Notes: generated by a model from the sequence alone, not told the origin. A stretch of 64,000 nucleotides of DNA from Aplidium turbinatum (GCA_918807975.1 OU964934.1:14446001-14510000), one strand, 5' to 3'; shown: positions 37,501 to 52,500, numbered from the stretch's first letter. Translations and numbers: made by a program.

Positions 37501-40500
37501 CTTCAGCTACAGTACCTGCAATGCACAACAATCGGAGCAGATGACAAAGCTTCACTTTCCCTCAAGATGGCGCTGTGGAGCTGTAACAACCCTGTCGTTG
37601 TAACAGGGACACCATGATCGGGCCACGTGGTATATTGGTACTGAGTGACAGTCAACGAGGACTCCTACAAATAGTGGAAGGCATTGCCAGCAATTGAAGC
37701 AAATTAACATTATCACTTTGTTTCCTGTTTAAATTTGTTGATTTAACCTTTAGGGCAATAAGTGCTTAAATCAAGACATTAGTTTAAAAAAAAACAATGA
37801 TCAACACCTGTAGGCCTAGGACATAGATCATTTTTATTTCACCACAAACAACTTTGTACGTTGATAATCTAAATTTTTTGAAGCCTATGACCTTAGACTT
37901 GATATGTTTGAAATCCTCATCAACAACAGTTTCGTGAAAATATTTTTTGTTGTGCGGTAGCCAGTTAAAACATTTTTAACTGAGACTTTACGGTAGTTTC
38001 AAACTAAAAAATGCATATCCGGTAAATATTAACCTCCTTTTTGTTTTTCAACGCAAGCTCCAGCTTTCTTGTCACGTAGCAGCCGTAAGACGTGACTTCC
38101 TTTGCAGCTATTTCAAAGCTTCCAACGTTCATAGTTGCTTTTTCATCTGGCCAGTACTTCGAGCATTTTCGCTAAACAGAGTCAAATGTTTAAAAAAAGT
38201 AAAAACAAAGCCGTTGCTTTGATTACAGTGCAAAACGTGCTTAACTTTTTATCATTTGTTACCTTAAGCATGGCTTGAGTAGTTTTTACTATACGTGAAA
38301 GCTGTCAAAAGGAAAATTTTACTTTGATATTATTGCAAAGCTGGGCACACACTGATAGCCGATATATATAGCCTACACAGAATAAAACATCCCAAACAGC
38401 CACTTTATCTGGTCCAGATGTAAAGATCTGGTCAGATCCGTACCCGATCTAGCAAAAATCTGGACCAGATGAGGTGGCTGTCTGGGATGCGTCAAGTATA
38501 TTTTAACTATCTTAGAACTTCTTCCATGTTTTTTTGACATTTTTTTGAAGTTACAGTATACCTTCCCATTTTCAGATAACTTTGTCAGCATTACGATGAC
38601 TCGACATTTCCTTTGCCAAATCATTGTCCAGAAATGGCTAACTGTTCTACCAAAAGGACCTTGAGTCGCTATGAAGAACTTTGGTTGATTGTAACTCTGA
38701 AAGGAAATTTTTTTGCTAATAAGCAGAATATCTATGAGTTTTGTCATAATGATTTTGTTTATTACCTAATTTTTATGGGTTTCAACATTGTCAAATTTCT
38801 CTATGAAACAGTTTTTTTTTTCAAATGAAACTAATTCTATGGACTAGTACTTTCCATACAGTACATAAGTATTAATGGCGGATAAACCTACGTCAATATA
38901 TGAAGCGTTGATATGTCCATTTGGAGGAAAATCTTTTGTATCATTTGGTTCCAGGACAACACGAGAGCTGTCATCTGCATAGAAAAACAGTTGATTGTAC
39001 AGTTTTGTTAATTTTGTTTAGTCAGATATAACTAAATCAAGTTTTCAAAATTGCTTAGCAAATGTTATAAAATTCTTATAGCCTAACTATGAAGTACTGC
39101 AGCAACATTGGAAAGTTATTGTATTAACCAAAGGCATCGAAAGATCAAGAAATGCCTGTAGTAAAGTTTATGTAGAATCGGCGTGAGGTTGATTGAAGAT
39201 CTTTACGCTATCATAAAAAAAAAGAAAAAAAAAACTTATAACCCTTAGAAGGTCGGGCTCCTGGAGTCTTGCTCAGTTTGGGGAGGGGGCTGTCGATTCT
39301 TCTTATGCTTTAGGAGTGATATCTCTGTTATTTTTTAAGGCACGGTTTCAAAATTTCGGATTCACTTTGTAAAATTATTCACGCTGAGCATATCTGAAAA
39401 TTAAAGCTATGTGAATTTTAGAACTGCTCATATACGTTGAAATGTTGAGGTGACTTATGACTTTTGGATTATTTTGCGATTGCGTGAGTTTACACATTAT
39501 TTTTTGGTAGAGTAATGAAGAACATGCATTACAATGTTGTGATTAATTTTTTTTTACATAATCTCAATTTGATGTATATTTTTTATGCAAAATAATATAA
39601 TAATGCAAAATAACATATAATAATGCAAAATAACATATATATAGAATATGAAATATTTCAGAGGATTTGCTGAGAAATGCCTTATATCTCTCAGTTTATA
39701 ACCTTTATTCGCTCAAAATTTCAGCTCAATAGAGGTGAATAAAAGTTAGGAAAGTCAAAAAATCGCGTAGTCGCAGCCTCAGTTGTTTTAGAGATACAAC
39801 TGTTGATACAAAAAAGTTGAATTGACAGCTCCTCCCCCAACCTTCAAAGGGTTAAAAACTTACATACTGTGCATGGTTATTACTAGGCTAATTTTTCTTT
39901 AAACATTCCAAGAGATTTTTAATCATTGGAAAAATCCTCTACAACTCCATAATATGATGCTTTCAGTAATTTTCCAGTACAACTAGAGTTTTTTAAATGT
40001 GATTTTTACTCCAACTTTTACCAGATATTTGATGCAAGATTGATTGATTGATTGGTTTATTTTGTTGTGCAATATTATAACGGCAAAATCATTAAATGAT
40101 GCAGCACGCTTAACAAACACAATTGAAACAAAGAAAAATAACAAATGTACACTGCATCTGTGAAGTAAGTAAATCACAACGGGAAGCTTCGAAGTGACCA
40201 TGACGGTCTTCGAGTCAAGCAGCCACCCTCAGCCAAGTCGATGATAAACATTTAATAAATATTACACTAAAATATCTACACTTGCAACAAAGAGTCAAGA
40301 CAGAAACAAACTTGCATCCATGATATGCCAAAGTTTACGTTTTTGAATTTGATGATAATCAGCTATTATTGGAATAATTGGCTTGAACGTAAATTAAAGC
40401 ATTTTGAAGCAAGTTAGTGTGTTGCTGAGTGAAGGTATGTACGATTGTACGTGTATAAATTGCATGATTGAAATGCTGTGGTATCAATTTCATGCCAATT

Positions 40501-43500
40501 TTGAACATAATTCTTGTTTCAAAAGTATAATTTCCTCTTTTTATTTTGAACGCGGTTTGTGTTATGTTATGTGGGTCACTCATAAGGCCAACAAGAAAGT
40601 GCACCAGGTACATAGCTACTCACACGGCAAAATGTTTTTGCAGCTTTTGCTTCCACTTGAAGTTGCTACTGTTTTCGGTGCTTGCATTGCACTTTCTGCA
40701 GCTTTGATTGCCTGAAGATGAAGAAATGAAGTATACCAACACAAAAAAAATTGAAAAAATGGCAAATACAAATACAGTGAGCTTTAAGGTTATAAATACA
40801 TAATGCAAAACCGACAGAAATATCAGCGAACATTTGATAAAATATGATGCTGTGGCGCTTAGATTATCTTTCCAAAAATTGACAAAATTTTCCGAATCCT
40901 TTCAGACTCACCAAAAATTCATCTTCCAAGATGGTGCTGTCTTGTTGCATCATCGCTGTGTAGATTTCTTTCAGCCGATTTGTTGGAATAGCAGTGTTGT
41001 CATACACTTCCTTGTTGAGTGCGATATTTTCGTATTCACTTTCACGAATTTTGTGCGGTAAATTAACATAAACTGAAACGTAGAAAAGTCATTTCAGGAC
41101 ATTTATAAAATTTCATTATTTTTAATATTAGCTTCGTTTCTTTTTCAGGTATACTTCCAAGTTCTATGTCAGTGCAATGCTGAACAACATCGTTGCATTG
41201 GGGACAAGATGAAAAAATAGATCGCCGACCGACAACAGATCGCAACAAATAGAATGTCGAACGACGATAAGTAGTGTTTAGTTTAGTTCAGCAGGCCATA
41301 GCCTAAGAAGGGCCATATAGGCATTTTTCTCTAGAGCAGCGTAACAGTTTGTAACAGTTTAGGAGTCTGTGGTATGAAGATAGTGTAGGTTACTTCAGGT
41401 CATTGTTGTGAAGTCACACGCGACTCAACAAAAATAATAATTTTTAATTTAAATCGTACAAAAATGTTATTTCAAAGCTGTAAATTAATGACAGCAAAAC
41501 TGATCTAGTAGAACTATATTACCAAATAAGTTTATTATATTTCTAAAATGACATGATAGACGCAAAGTCACAATTGCAATGGATAGGCTACAACGCACGG
41601 GAAGACCCCTATAGCATTCGAGGAAAATTGTAACTCCATGCATAATTGTGTGTAACAAAATTGTCATGAGAAAACGTGTGAGTAGTAGCACGATAACAGT
41701 GTAATCAGCTGCTTTTTAATTTTTTTTTTTTTTAATATCTATTCATTGTTGCGCAAGCTTACTTACTGTATACTTGAGTGTAGCTCTGGTGATCTTTCTG
41801 CACAGAAGCGTTACAACGAATTTTCAACACAATACGTTACGGCGCTGTGTACTGAAAACTAAACTTTGCTAATCAGCATTAAACGTTTTATTTTATCCAT
41901 TGTAGGAAGTAACGCGAACAAGAAACGGCATGTCTAATCACATAATAGGCTTAACTGTTTTGTATTAACTTGACACAGGGTCAGCCTTATTTTTTGTATT
42001 TATTAATGTCTTCGTAAAAATTTCAGTTTAAGAAGCTTTTGCGTGGGATATTAGTAGTTATATCAAATGTTTTCCAATATTAACGTTTGCTCTTAATAGA
42101 GACAAAAAAACTTCTACAAGATTTTATTTTGTTGATTTTATTTCGCATGAAAGATCACATCATCCGTTTATAGACTAATACATAAGCTTACAATGATCTT
42201 CATCTACAGTAAGGTAAAGCTGAAGTAATATCTGGTAAAACATGAAGCAGGATTAATATAACATTTATCTGGACTGTAATAATATCCAACAGGCTATATT
42301 TTTTATATACTAAAATAAGGAAGGTCACCCCAAAAATGAAGTTCCATGGGTCATGTTTATTACTAATAATCAACGTTATAAAAACGTGAGGTGCGGTTGC
42401 AATAAATCATTTATGATACAAAGGAACAACACTAATGCAGAGTATTCACACAGAGTATTCACAGTTACACTGTGAATTATTCACATTAAGTTATGAGGTA
42501 TACTCTAATAAGGCAACTTAAAAATGTAACTTTGTAATATTTCACATGTTGCTATCCATTCAACTTTGACGTTTCAGAGACATCGCACTACATTTTGAGG
42601 ATTTGGGTACAAGTGAACGCAAACTCAAAATAAATAGCATTTCTTTGGGTTTCTTACCTATCGTTTTGCCTGGCACTTCATCAATTTTAGAAGATTCATT
42701 TACATCATCGTATGGGTTCACCAATGGCAACACTGTAACAATTAAATTTTACAAAGTATTTTTTGAAAAAGTATTTTTTTAAATTTTATAACAATCAGAA
42801 ACTTGTAGCTGTCAACTTCGGTGACTAAAATTGAAAAATCGTTACTACAAAATTTTTTACCAAAGTTCTAAGTTCATTTGGTGCCTTGTAAAAGGGACAT
42901 TCAAGAATGACATGGTCAGCAGTTTGTTCCTCCCCGCCGCATTCGCAGGCCAATGAGGGAGCCAAACCCCACTTGTACATGCTGAATGGAAGCGGCCGAC
43001 CCTTGGGGTGACATTAGACAGATCGTTATCGTACCGCCACCACTTGACATCACTGCTCAAGAAACTGTCATCGCACGCTGCGCTACTCAAGCGCTTGGCA
43101 GGCTCCAGCTAGGTAGCAAGGTCTGACACTTCATCAGAGTATTGTGCACTTGTTTGGTGACGCAGTGCTCGCTGCCACAACATCGAAACTGCCATCAATA
43201 GTACCCTGCACACAGTAACCGGATGCCTGGTCCCACACCATTGGACAATTTTTCCATTCTTGCTGGCATCCAACCTGCTGAGCTTCGTTGCGGAAAAGCC
43301 ACTTTGTCTTTCGGTCGCTGAGCCTTGGAGCCCAACCATCTTCTTCCTTACAAGATCTTAACAAACACCCCCCGTCGACTGAAATCAAGACACCCATTGG
43401 TGCTAGCCGCTCAACTCTTCATCAACGAAGCTCATGAACAAGACATCTCTGTGGCTGATTGAGCAGACAATAAATGAAACTCTCAATTGAAGTCAAGCAC

Positions 43501-46500
43501 CACCAGACTCCATTCGTTCAACCCCGACTCTGACATCAATTCTATTGGCCTAACACTACAGAGACAGGCGTGCAGGGTACGCCTCAACCGTCTTCGTACG
43601 GGCGTCGGGTTTTCCGCTCAACCATGCACCAATGGGGAATGGCCTTTTCCTCTTGTGAATGTGGTGATGTAGAACTGACCGTAGATCACATCATCAACGA
43701 TTATACCACTTTCAAGCCAGCTAATGGAGTGGAAGGTGTGAGTGTCGATCCATCGAAAGGAAGAAATGTATAAACTATCTAGGTGTAACTTTGGATGAGC
43801 GATTGACATGGGATAGTCATATTATTAATCTTAGAAAGCAGCTTGCAAAGGTCTGCGGCATAGCATTTAAGCTGAGATACATTGCCCCTTTAACAGTATT
43901 ACGGGCTTTATATTATGCTTTGTTTCAATCCAAGATCCAATACTCGATTATAAATTGGGGAAGAGCAAACTCTACATTGCTTGCTCCACTACAAGTGTTA
44001 CAAAACAAGTTCAATCGATCCTGCTTATTTTTGCCGAGGTCAACAAATACAACTGTTCTTTATCACCAATTTAATGTGCTCAGAATTGACGATATTATTA
44101 AATTAGAAACTGCAAAATTTATGTACAAATATGTGCACAAAATGCTGCCCCGGGCCTTTGCTGGCTGCTTTATTTTTGTAAATGAAATTCACCATCATAA
44201 AACCCGTCAGAACCAAAAAAATGATTTATATTTGCCTTCTACAACGTCAAACTCTGGTAAGAAGATGCTATGTTTTAATGGAGTGAAACTATGGAATCAA
44301 GTACCAAAAGAAATAAAAGAAAAGTCTTACAATGTTTTTAAATTTAAATATAAATGTTTATTAAAGAATTTGTACAATGATCACTCCTGAAATGTATCAT
44401 CCGCTTATTTCTCTACACAAGGTTTTTTTATGTTGCCCTGTGTTATTTCATTGTTAATGTATTGTAAATTCCATTGTTAATTTTTACAAATTTAAGTGCT
44501 GGTATTGTGCTATATATTATATACCGTATGTGTTAATGTTCTTAATTTTGGGTCTTTTGTTTAAATGTTTGGGTGGCAGCTGACTTTGGTGACCTTTTCG
44601 TCTTTCGCTGCCATCCTTGTTGTGCGAATTATTTGTGTTTATTGTGTTTTTGCTTTTTGTGTCTTTCTTTTTCGCCAACAAAACAAAAAATAAACTGAAC
44701 TGAACTGTCTTGGACGATGAAACCAAGGACTGTTTGCGAACATTGTGAATCTGGAGTGGTGAAAGAGTAGATCTCGGCTCCACAGGCTCACACCACGACG
44801 ACGACTGAAGCATTGCGCAGCACAATGAGTTAAGTAATTAAAAGAGAAAAACTTTAAATATCTTACTTATTTGCAACATCAGTTTTATTTTCTGTGCACG
44901 TCAAAACAAAAGTCACCATGTAATATTTTTGGAGGCTGCGACTTTCTGTATGAACTGGCCTAGTAGCCTACATGTGCCAACAAAAAAGTTAATGGAAGTT
45001 CTGAACTTTCTGGTTAAACCATGGAGCCAAACAATAATGAAACGTCATTTGTCAAGTCACTCTTTTGAGCTGCTTTAAAACAAAACCTTAAAAAGTACAC
45101 TAGTATTGAAAGTTTAAAATAGACAACTTCTACAAGGAAGTAGGAAAGGTCTGTGTTTCTAAGCATACACTTTCAATCTTTGTATCAAGCCATTGAAAGT
45201 TGGCTACTACAAACGTAACAGAAAACATAATTTAAAATCATAGTGAAATTAGTATTGCTGATTTAGTTATTTATTCTATGAGATGTAATTACCAGTTAGA
45301 AAGTAACCTTAAAGGATAAGTAAGAAATGTCAGCTGATAGCATTAAGATATTGATCCCAAAACAAGCAACGAAAGCAAAAGTGTCAGCAGATGAAATGCA
45401 AAAGATCATCGTTTTTATATTATATACAGTACATTTGACAAATAAAAACTGAGTAAGAATATTGTGAATTTGTTTGTTGTAGAAATTCTATCAAAATAAA
45501 CTCAGTAAACGCTTGCTAATTCCTTTTTGGCACATATTGAACAAAAGATTTTATCTGAAACTGATGTGAACTGCCATCCTAAATTGTACCTACGTTATGT
45601 GGACGACGTTTTTGCTATATTTAATGATGATAATTCTTGTATGCAGTTTCTCAACATTCTCAACTCGCAACATCCTAATATAACTTTTACGGTAGAAAAA
45701 GCCAACCAGACCATTCCCTTTCTCGATGTCGAAAGTAAAATTAATAAAAACAAATTTGACACTTGGGTTTGGCGAAAACCAACCAATACCAACCTCCTTC
45801 TCAATTTTAATGCTGTAGCCTATGTCCTTCTACCTACAAATCTGGATTAATTAAATGCCTGCTCAAGCGAGCACAAGATATTTGCTCTAATTTTGATAAT
45901 TTTGATATTGAAGCCAATCGTTTACGGTCTTATTTTATTGCGAACAACTACCCCACATGGTTTTTCAATAAGGTGCTGAGAGGGTTTTTGGATTCACGTT
46001 CTACGCACTCTCAAGCGGACGAACGTGAATGGAAAATCTGTCTTACAGTTCCCTTTGTGGGTAAAGCATCGAGACGCTTTGTCAGTAATATGTCAAGTTT
46101 TATCAAAATGAAGTTCAACGTAGATATTGTTCCTGCGTATAAAACGTTCACAGTTGGCTATTATTTTCAGCTTAAATCTAGGATTCCCTCCTACTTGTGT
46201 TCAAATGTCGTGTACAAGTTCACTTGTTCGCATGACGCGAATTGTACATACATCGGTATGTCAACGCGGCATTTGGCCGCGAGAGTTATACAAAAAACAA
46301 TGGCACGGAAGGGCATCACACTATGTTATAATTATGTATCCTACTGTGATACAGAACTTTGTGTCGTGAATATTCTTTTAAGGCACAAATGTAAGGTTAT
46401 GATTAGGCTAAAAGCGAATACCGGTAGCAGAAATTGTTATATTGCAAACTATGCAGTAGCATAGACTTCCTAATAGTAGGATCTGGACTGGAAGCTGAAT

Positions 46501-49500
46501 TTCTGATGTGACCAAACAGAGGCCAAAGCTTTATCGCACACTAAGTTGAAACGCAGAGTCAAGTACTCAAAAGCGATAGAAATAATTTAATATAAGAAAA
46601 GTAAGATGACGTTCTGTGGATTATCGAGCTGCTGGTTTCAAATTTAGTGAATTAAGTTCGATTCCTTGGTAAGGCAAATAGTACAATGTTATGTAATGGT
46701 AACTGTAAGCTTAAATAATCCAATAAATTTGGCATACAGATGTTTGCATTATAGTTTAAGACTTAAGAGAAGGAGAATTTTTACATTAGCAGTAGCACTG
46801 GGTTCGATTCGAAGACAAGATGCATGAAAACAAACGTTGGCATGCAAAGTGCGGAAAAAATTTTACACGACAAATTGATAAAAAACTTTCAAGTCTACTG
46901 CAAAATAACACTTTTTGGTACGGATTGTCATTTTTTACTTAGCCGAAAGCTTTTTAATTTTTTTTTGGAAGTATTTGCATATTTTTCAGTGATTTTTCGA
47001 CATAAATTTTTGCACGTGCAATTATAAAAGCGTGCGGCGATTCCTTAAATAATGTTATGATTACTGTTGCACAATGCACATAGCTGGAACTGAAAAAGGT
47101 GGCACAAGGGTTTCTTCATAAAAAGTTTATAAAACAAGCTTTTTAAATATTTCTCGTTGGTTCAAACCGAACAGAAACAAGTTCTTCATTTCAAACTGTG
47201 ACACCTCAGCAATGATTTTCCAGCAAAGGACGCCAATGTTGTATAATTATTTCTTCAGTTGGTCGCCAGAAACCACCTCAACTAACTTCTCGAAAAAAGG
47301 AGTTGATATGTTCTGGAAAATCTTTTTTTTTTTTTTTTTTTTTCTTTTGAATTTGGTGAATTTTTTTTCTTTTGAATTTCTTTTAAATCTTCTCCAAAAT
47401 CTTCTACCATTTCAACAGTCGCTTCTTTGCAGGAATTGCATTTGTATGACTTTACTATCGACTGACAGCAGCAGCCCGTAACGTAATACTGTATATTGTG
47501 ACTGCATCAGTTTCAGTTGGTGCGACATTGAAAAGAAGTTCAGCTTGCAGTGTAGCAGCCATAGATGTTACCTCTTCCAGCGTTGCACCTCTGCTTGATT
47601 TGGAGGCTTCATCAATGTTAGTGATTGAAATTCAAGAATATTTCAACAAAGAAATAGCTCGGAGTTTACGATCACTTTCAAAAATTTGTCGCATGGAAAT
47701 AAAATAATTTGCTCCGCTAAGCTTTCGTATATGCCCAGGGGCGCCGGAGCGATTTTTGACTGGGAGGGGGGGCAGGATTATGAAAAAAGGGCACTTTTGT
47801 TGCTGAACGGCAATTTTTTTAAGTTTTAAGATAAGATATAACAACAATGCTCATCTATCAATGATATAATAAGTGTCCGGTTTACAAAGAATAATGGCAC
47901 GCATGGCCACCTGGAGATGCGGCCTGATTTGTCACATTTTGCAGATTTTGATTACAGCTACTGCTAGTGCTTAACTGACATTTTTTGAGATGTTTTTACT
48001 TTTTGCGGTTTTCTAATGACAAAAAACTTTTTTGTTGCCTTGGGGAAGCAGTAGCAAATGAGAAAAAGTGAGTTGAAAAACGCAAAATCAGACTGTTATT
48101 GAAAATTAACAGTCTGACTAAAATCTACAAACTCAATTTTTTTTTGTTTTTCAACATGTGAGGATGTTAAAACTTATTGTGTCATCTGAGGAAAAGAATA
48201 AACAAAGCGTATAAATCTAATTTTTAGAAAAATTTATTTAAACGTTCGCCCAAAGTTAGAAAAACCTGGAAATTTCTGCAAAATGTGACAAATCAGGCCG
48301 TATCTTTAGGTGGCCATGTGGCACGAAAGGGCATCATTCTATGTTATAATGATGGAACCTACTGTGATACAGACTTTTGTGTGGTAAATATTATGTCATG
48401 TCACATGTCATAATCATGTCATGTCACATGTCTGTCAGTATTTTGAGGCGACAATGAAAGGTTATAATTAGGCTAAGAGCGAATAGCAGAAATTGTTATA
48501 TTGCAAAATGTGCAGTAGCTTACATGACCTTAAAAGGGCACCATTTCCCCCTCTTCTCCCCCATCCACAGAAAAATTGAGGGTGGAAGGCATCTGCTCCC
48601 TGTCCCTCCCGCTTCCGGCGCCCCTGTATATGCCCAAATCTTCGTGCAATATTGTCCGACTGAATTTGTCCGACGTGATTTCGCTTTGTCTGGCGTTTGT
48701 CGTCTTAACCTTTTCTCGAAACGAAAACTCGCTTTCACGCAATACGATTTGACTGGCCTCTGTTTGGTCGGCAGTAATTGCACTTATCGCACTGTTTCCT
48801 GTCCAGATCCTACTATTAAGAAGGCCATGGCAGTAGCTTACATGACCTTAAAAGGGCACCATTGCCCCTCTGCCTCCCCATCCAGGAAAATTGAGGGCAG
48901 GGGGCACCCGCCCCCCTGCCACCCGCTTCCGGCGCCCCTGAACTTGAAAAGGTTCACCAGACACAGGAAAGGTATTAGACCTATTGACGTAGTTTATAGA
49001 CGGTGGATCTGTCTTTGAAAGCGACACTTTCGGCGAAGTTTCCTATCGCGGGCTTCAACAATGGTACTTTGTTTCACATAACTTGACCCTTTCCTTGCAA
49101 CTTTACCTGAGCTACACGAAGGGTATGTCGGCGGAGCCAAGAACGTGTCGGAAACGCTAAGATCGCTGCCAACTGAGGGCGCAACGTTCATAGGACTAGT
49201 GAAAGGAACAGGCTCACCAAGCGACGTGAAAACAAAGAAATAGGTGCAGTGATTATACAGTAGGTGAAGATAGAAATTCTCCCCGCGATTTAATTTTAGG
49301 CTCGTGTTCATTTAACGAATCAGGCTGGAAAATGTCAGGACCGTTAATTACTCTGTCTGCCGCTTCTGCTTTTCGAAGAGCAGATAAAGCTTCCAACCTT
49401 TTCTGTTGACTATTCAAAAGCTGCATCTGGAAATGTTGCTTTTCTTCCAATGCGGCTTTCTCTTGTCGCAATTGGGCTTTCTTTTGGGACACTTCGAGAT

Positions 49501-52500
49501 CAAATTTATTTTGACTATCTATCGACAATAGATTAGCCAGCGCAAGCTCTCTATTTAATTTAGCTTGACGACGTACCCTTTCGGAAGCTGTCGTTGACGC
49601 AACCGATCAAACAGAAGGAGTGTAGCTTTTTTGTTATGAAAACTCGTAATGAAAATTCTTGAAAAAGTCATAGTCCTGCTCTGTGGACACTGGGACACTG
49701 ACTTCGGGGTCTGTAGAGTTACTATTTCTGCGAGATGCATCCTCAGTCATGATGCAAAGAACAACCTAATTTATTCAATCAAAATTAACAAAACAAAAAT
49801 TTCGAAAGACTTTTTTCTATGTTGTGTTGAAAATGAATTCCTAGTTCCGCCCGTGAACTCACATCCATAGATGAGAAGTATAACACAAATGAAAACTTTA
49901 ATGTACAAATGATACCACCCAGTGTATCGTAAACGCGTGAATATAGCATGACAGTCCGACCCTCGTGTCGTTATCTTTTATCGTTGATCACGGTCTTTCT
50001 GTAAACGAAAATATCTTGGCTACTAACATGAAATAATTGCGCTTAGAATTACGTTATAAGCACGTTCAAATCAAATGAATCTTATGATCAATAAGAATCA
50101 AAGGAATCTACAAAATAGCAAACAAATCTACTGGCGATATTATGTCAGAAGAATCAAATTATTAAACATTTTATCGAAATGTGCTCTGTTGATCAATAAT
50201 TAAAAAACAATAATGAAATAGCAACGTCATACGCTAATCGAAATCTTGTCGGGCGATCCATATAACTACTAAATCGATTCTCAACAGAACTGGTACGCTC
50301 ATGTACTGTAGTTAACTGATGTAAAATTAAAATTATGAATTTGGCTAAGAACAGACTTCATTTATAGTACGAAAAGAGAAGAGAAATGATTTGAATAAAA
50401 GCGTCATATACAAAAAAGTACAAACTGTGTTTGCCGGCGCAAACTTCTAACTACGTTGATTCAACGTCAAGAAACACAGAGTCGACAAAATGTAAGATTT
50501 TGCTGACGCTTAAATAAACGACTAAACGAAACTGCGTTCACAAATAACAACACACAATGAGCATTACGTAGCTGCTTTAGCATCAAAACAAACCAGTCAG
50601 TTGAGATCAGTTGCCTAAAAAACTCTTGTTTGTGGCACAAATTATCAACAGGGGTTATCGATCAGTAGGGACTTTCTCTTTAAATGCTCGAAACAAAGGA
50701 AATAATTTGTTTTCCTTGCTATGACTCGGAGTTACTTAGACATCGACTTCCGGTTTTGAATCTAAAAAACAATGATGTAATAAGGGTGCAAACAGTGAAC
50801 GTAGCAATGTTAAATGCCGTGTGGTTGCTTGGTTTTATCTGTCTGTGTTAAAATAATAACTCTCCAAAAATTTTGAAAAACATTTGACAACACTTTTGTT
50901 TAACACACTCTTCGCTTATTTGGTTGTTAGACATTCCGTAGTTCTATGAATCCATGGCCTCGGTTTTTCAAATAATTTGCTTGATATTTATTGTATACTT
51001 GGTTCACTAGTCGTTGGAGTGTTTTCAACAGGACAATCAGCTTCATGCATTGCCAGGTTATTGGATTCATCCAGCTTGAATTTCTGAGATGATTTTCTGC
51101 AAAAGTTATACTTTATGGATTTTGTTTTATTTTTACTGCTGTTATTATATTCGTGTGTTCAGATCGCCATCAGAAACATTGCCACGTATATTACTGTTTT
51201 TATGTAAAACCTCAAGCAACTTTTAAAAGTGTGGTACTTCATCAACAACAGAGTGCTTGAATGCGATAAATCAGCACAACAAAAATATTCATAAAACATG
51301 GCAACTGTTCAAAGTCATCTTACCTTCTTCTGATGATGCAAATGATGAAAATTAGAAACAGAAGCAGCAACACTCCTGCGACTACTACGATTACCCAAAG
51401 AATGTCAAAGCCATCTAAACAATAAAATTCTTATGATCATCTTATGATATTGGGAAGCCACAACGCTGCATGTAACCACTTTCTCAAAGCTTACTCAAAG
51501 TTTTTCGTTTTTTTAACATCATTTGTGAAAAATTATGAGGTTTTTGATGAAAATTAATACTTCATAGTTTATTTTTCCGTTTTTTTTTTATTTATGAAAA
51601 ATAAAATTATTTCAGTTTAGAACACTGTTTTTAGTTTTATTGTAGCTATATTTTCACTGTTTTTAAAGGTACAAGTTGCAATAAATAAAATCAGTGAGTC
51701 ATTTCCGTTCCTATAATTACTGAAATTAATATTCACGCTACTCTATGAAGTCCAGAAACTTCAATTTACTTTTGCTTGTGATTTTAGTTAAATGTCAACC
51801 ATACACAATCCTTTACAAATACTTTGACACTATTTCATCGCAGACTAAAAGATTTTTTTTCAGAACAATAATTACTTTCTTGCTCAGCTTGTACAGGTGA
51901 TATCTGTGTTTGGACTTCACTTGCAGAATACTCGATGGTTCCATCAACAAGAGGTGTTGTGTAAATCACGTAAAAGCTAAACAAAAAAGAAACCTTGTAT
52001 TTTTTTGAGGAGTCTCACAATTGAGAACCAAATTTTTACTGCAACAAATTTTATTCGAGTGACAGATTTCTTTTTGCACAGCCGGCTGCACAGACAAGTA
52101 GTGAGAGCCTTGGCTCAACGTTCCAAAAGACGCCGATTTAACGTCGCTGTTCAGACTAAAAAAAACAACAAAAGTTTTAATTAGAAGTCTCAGCAAAATG
52201 TTGAAAAACACATTCTTATTACCACAAATTCTATTTGAATAATGGATTTTTTTACTTATTGATAAGAAACAAAATAAAAGGAAAACGCAACAGCAGCTCA
52301 ATTAGCACGAGCTACTAGTAGAGCCTCTACAAGTATGCGAAACTACCAGGAATAACCTATCAAGGCTTTGTCAGTCCAAGAAGAAAGATTCAACACTAAC
52401 CAAACCAACCAGCTACAAATTCGAAACGGTGTGCAAAGACAATTTTGGCTATCTGAGGCAATAAATTAAGTAATTTCTTTTCTACACACAAACAACAACA

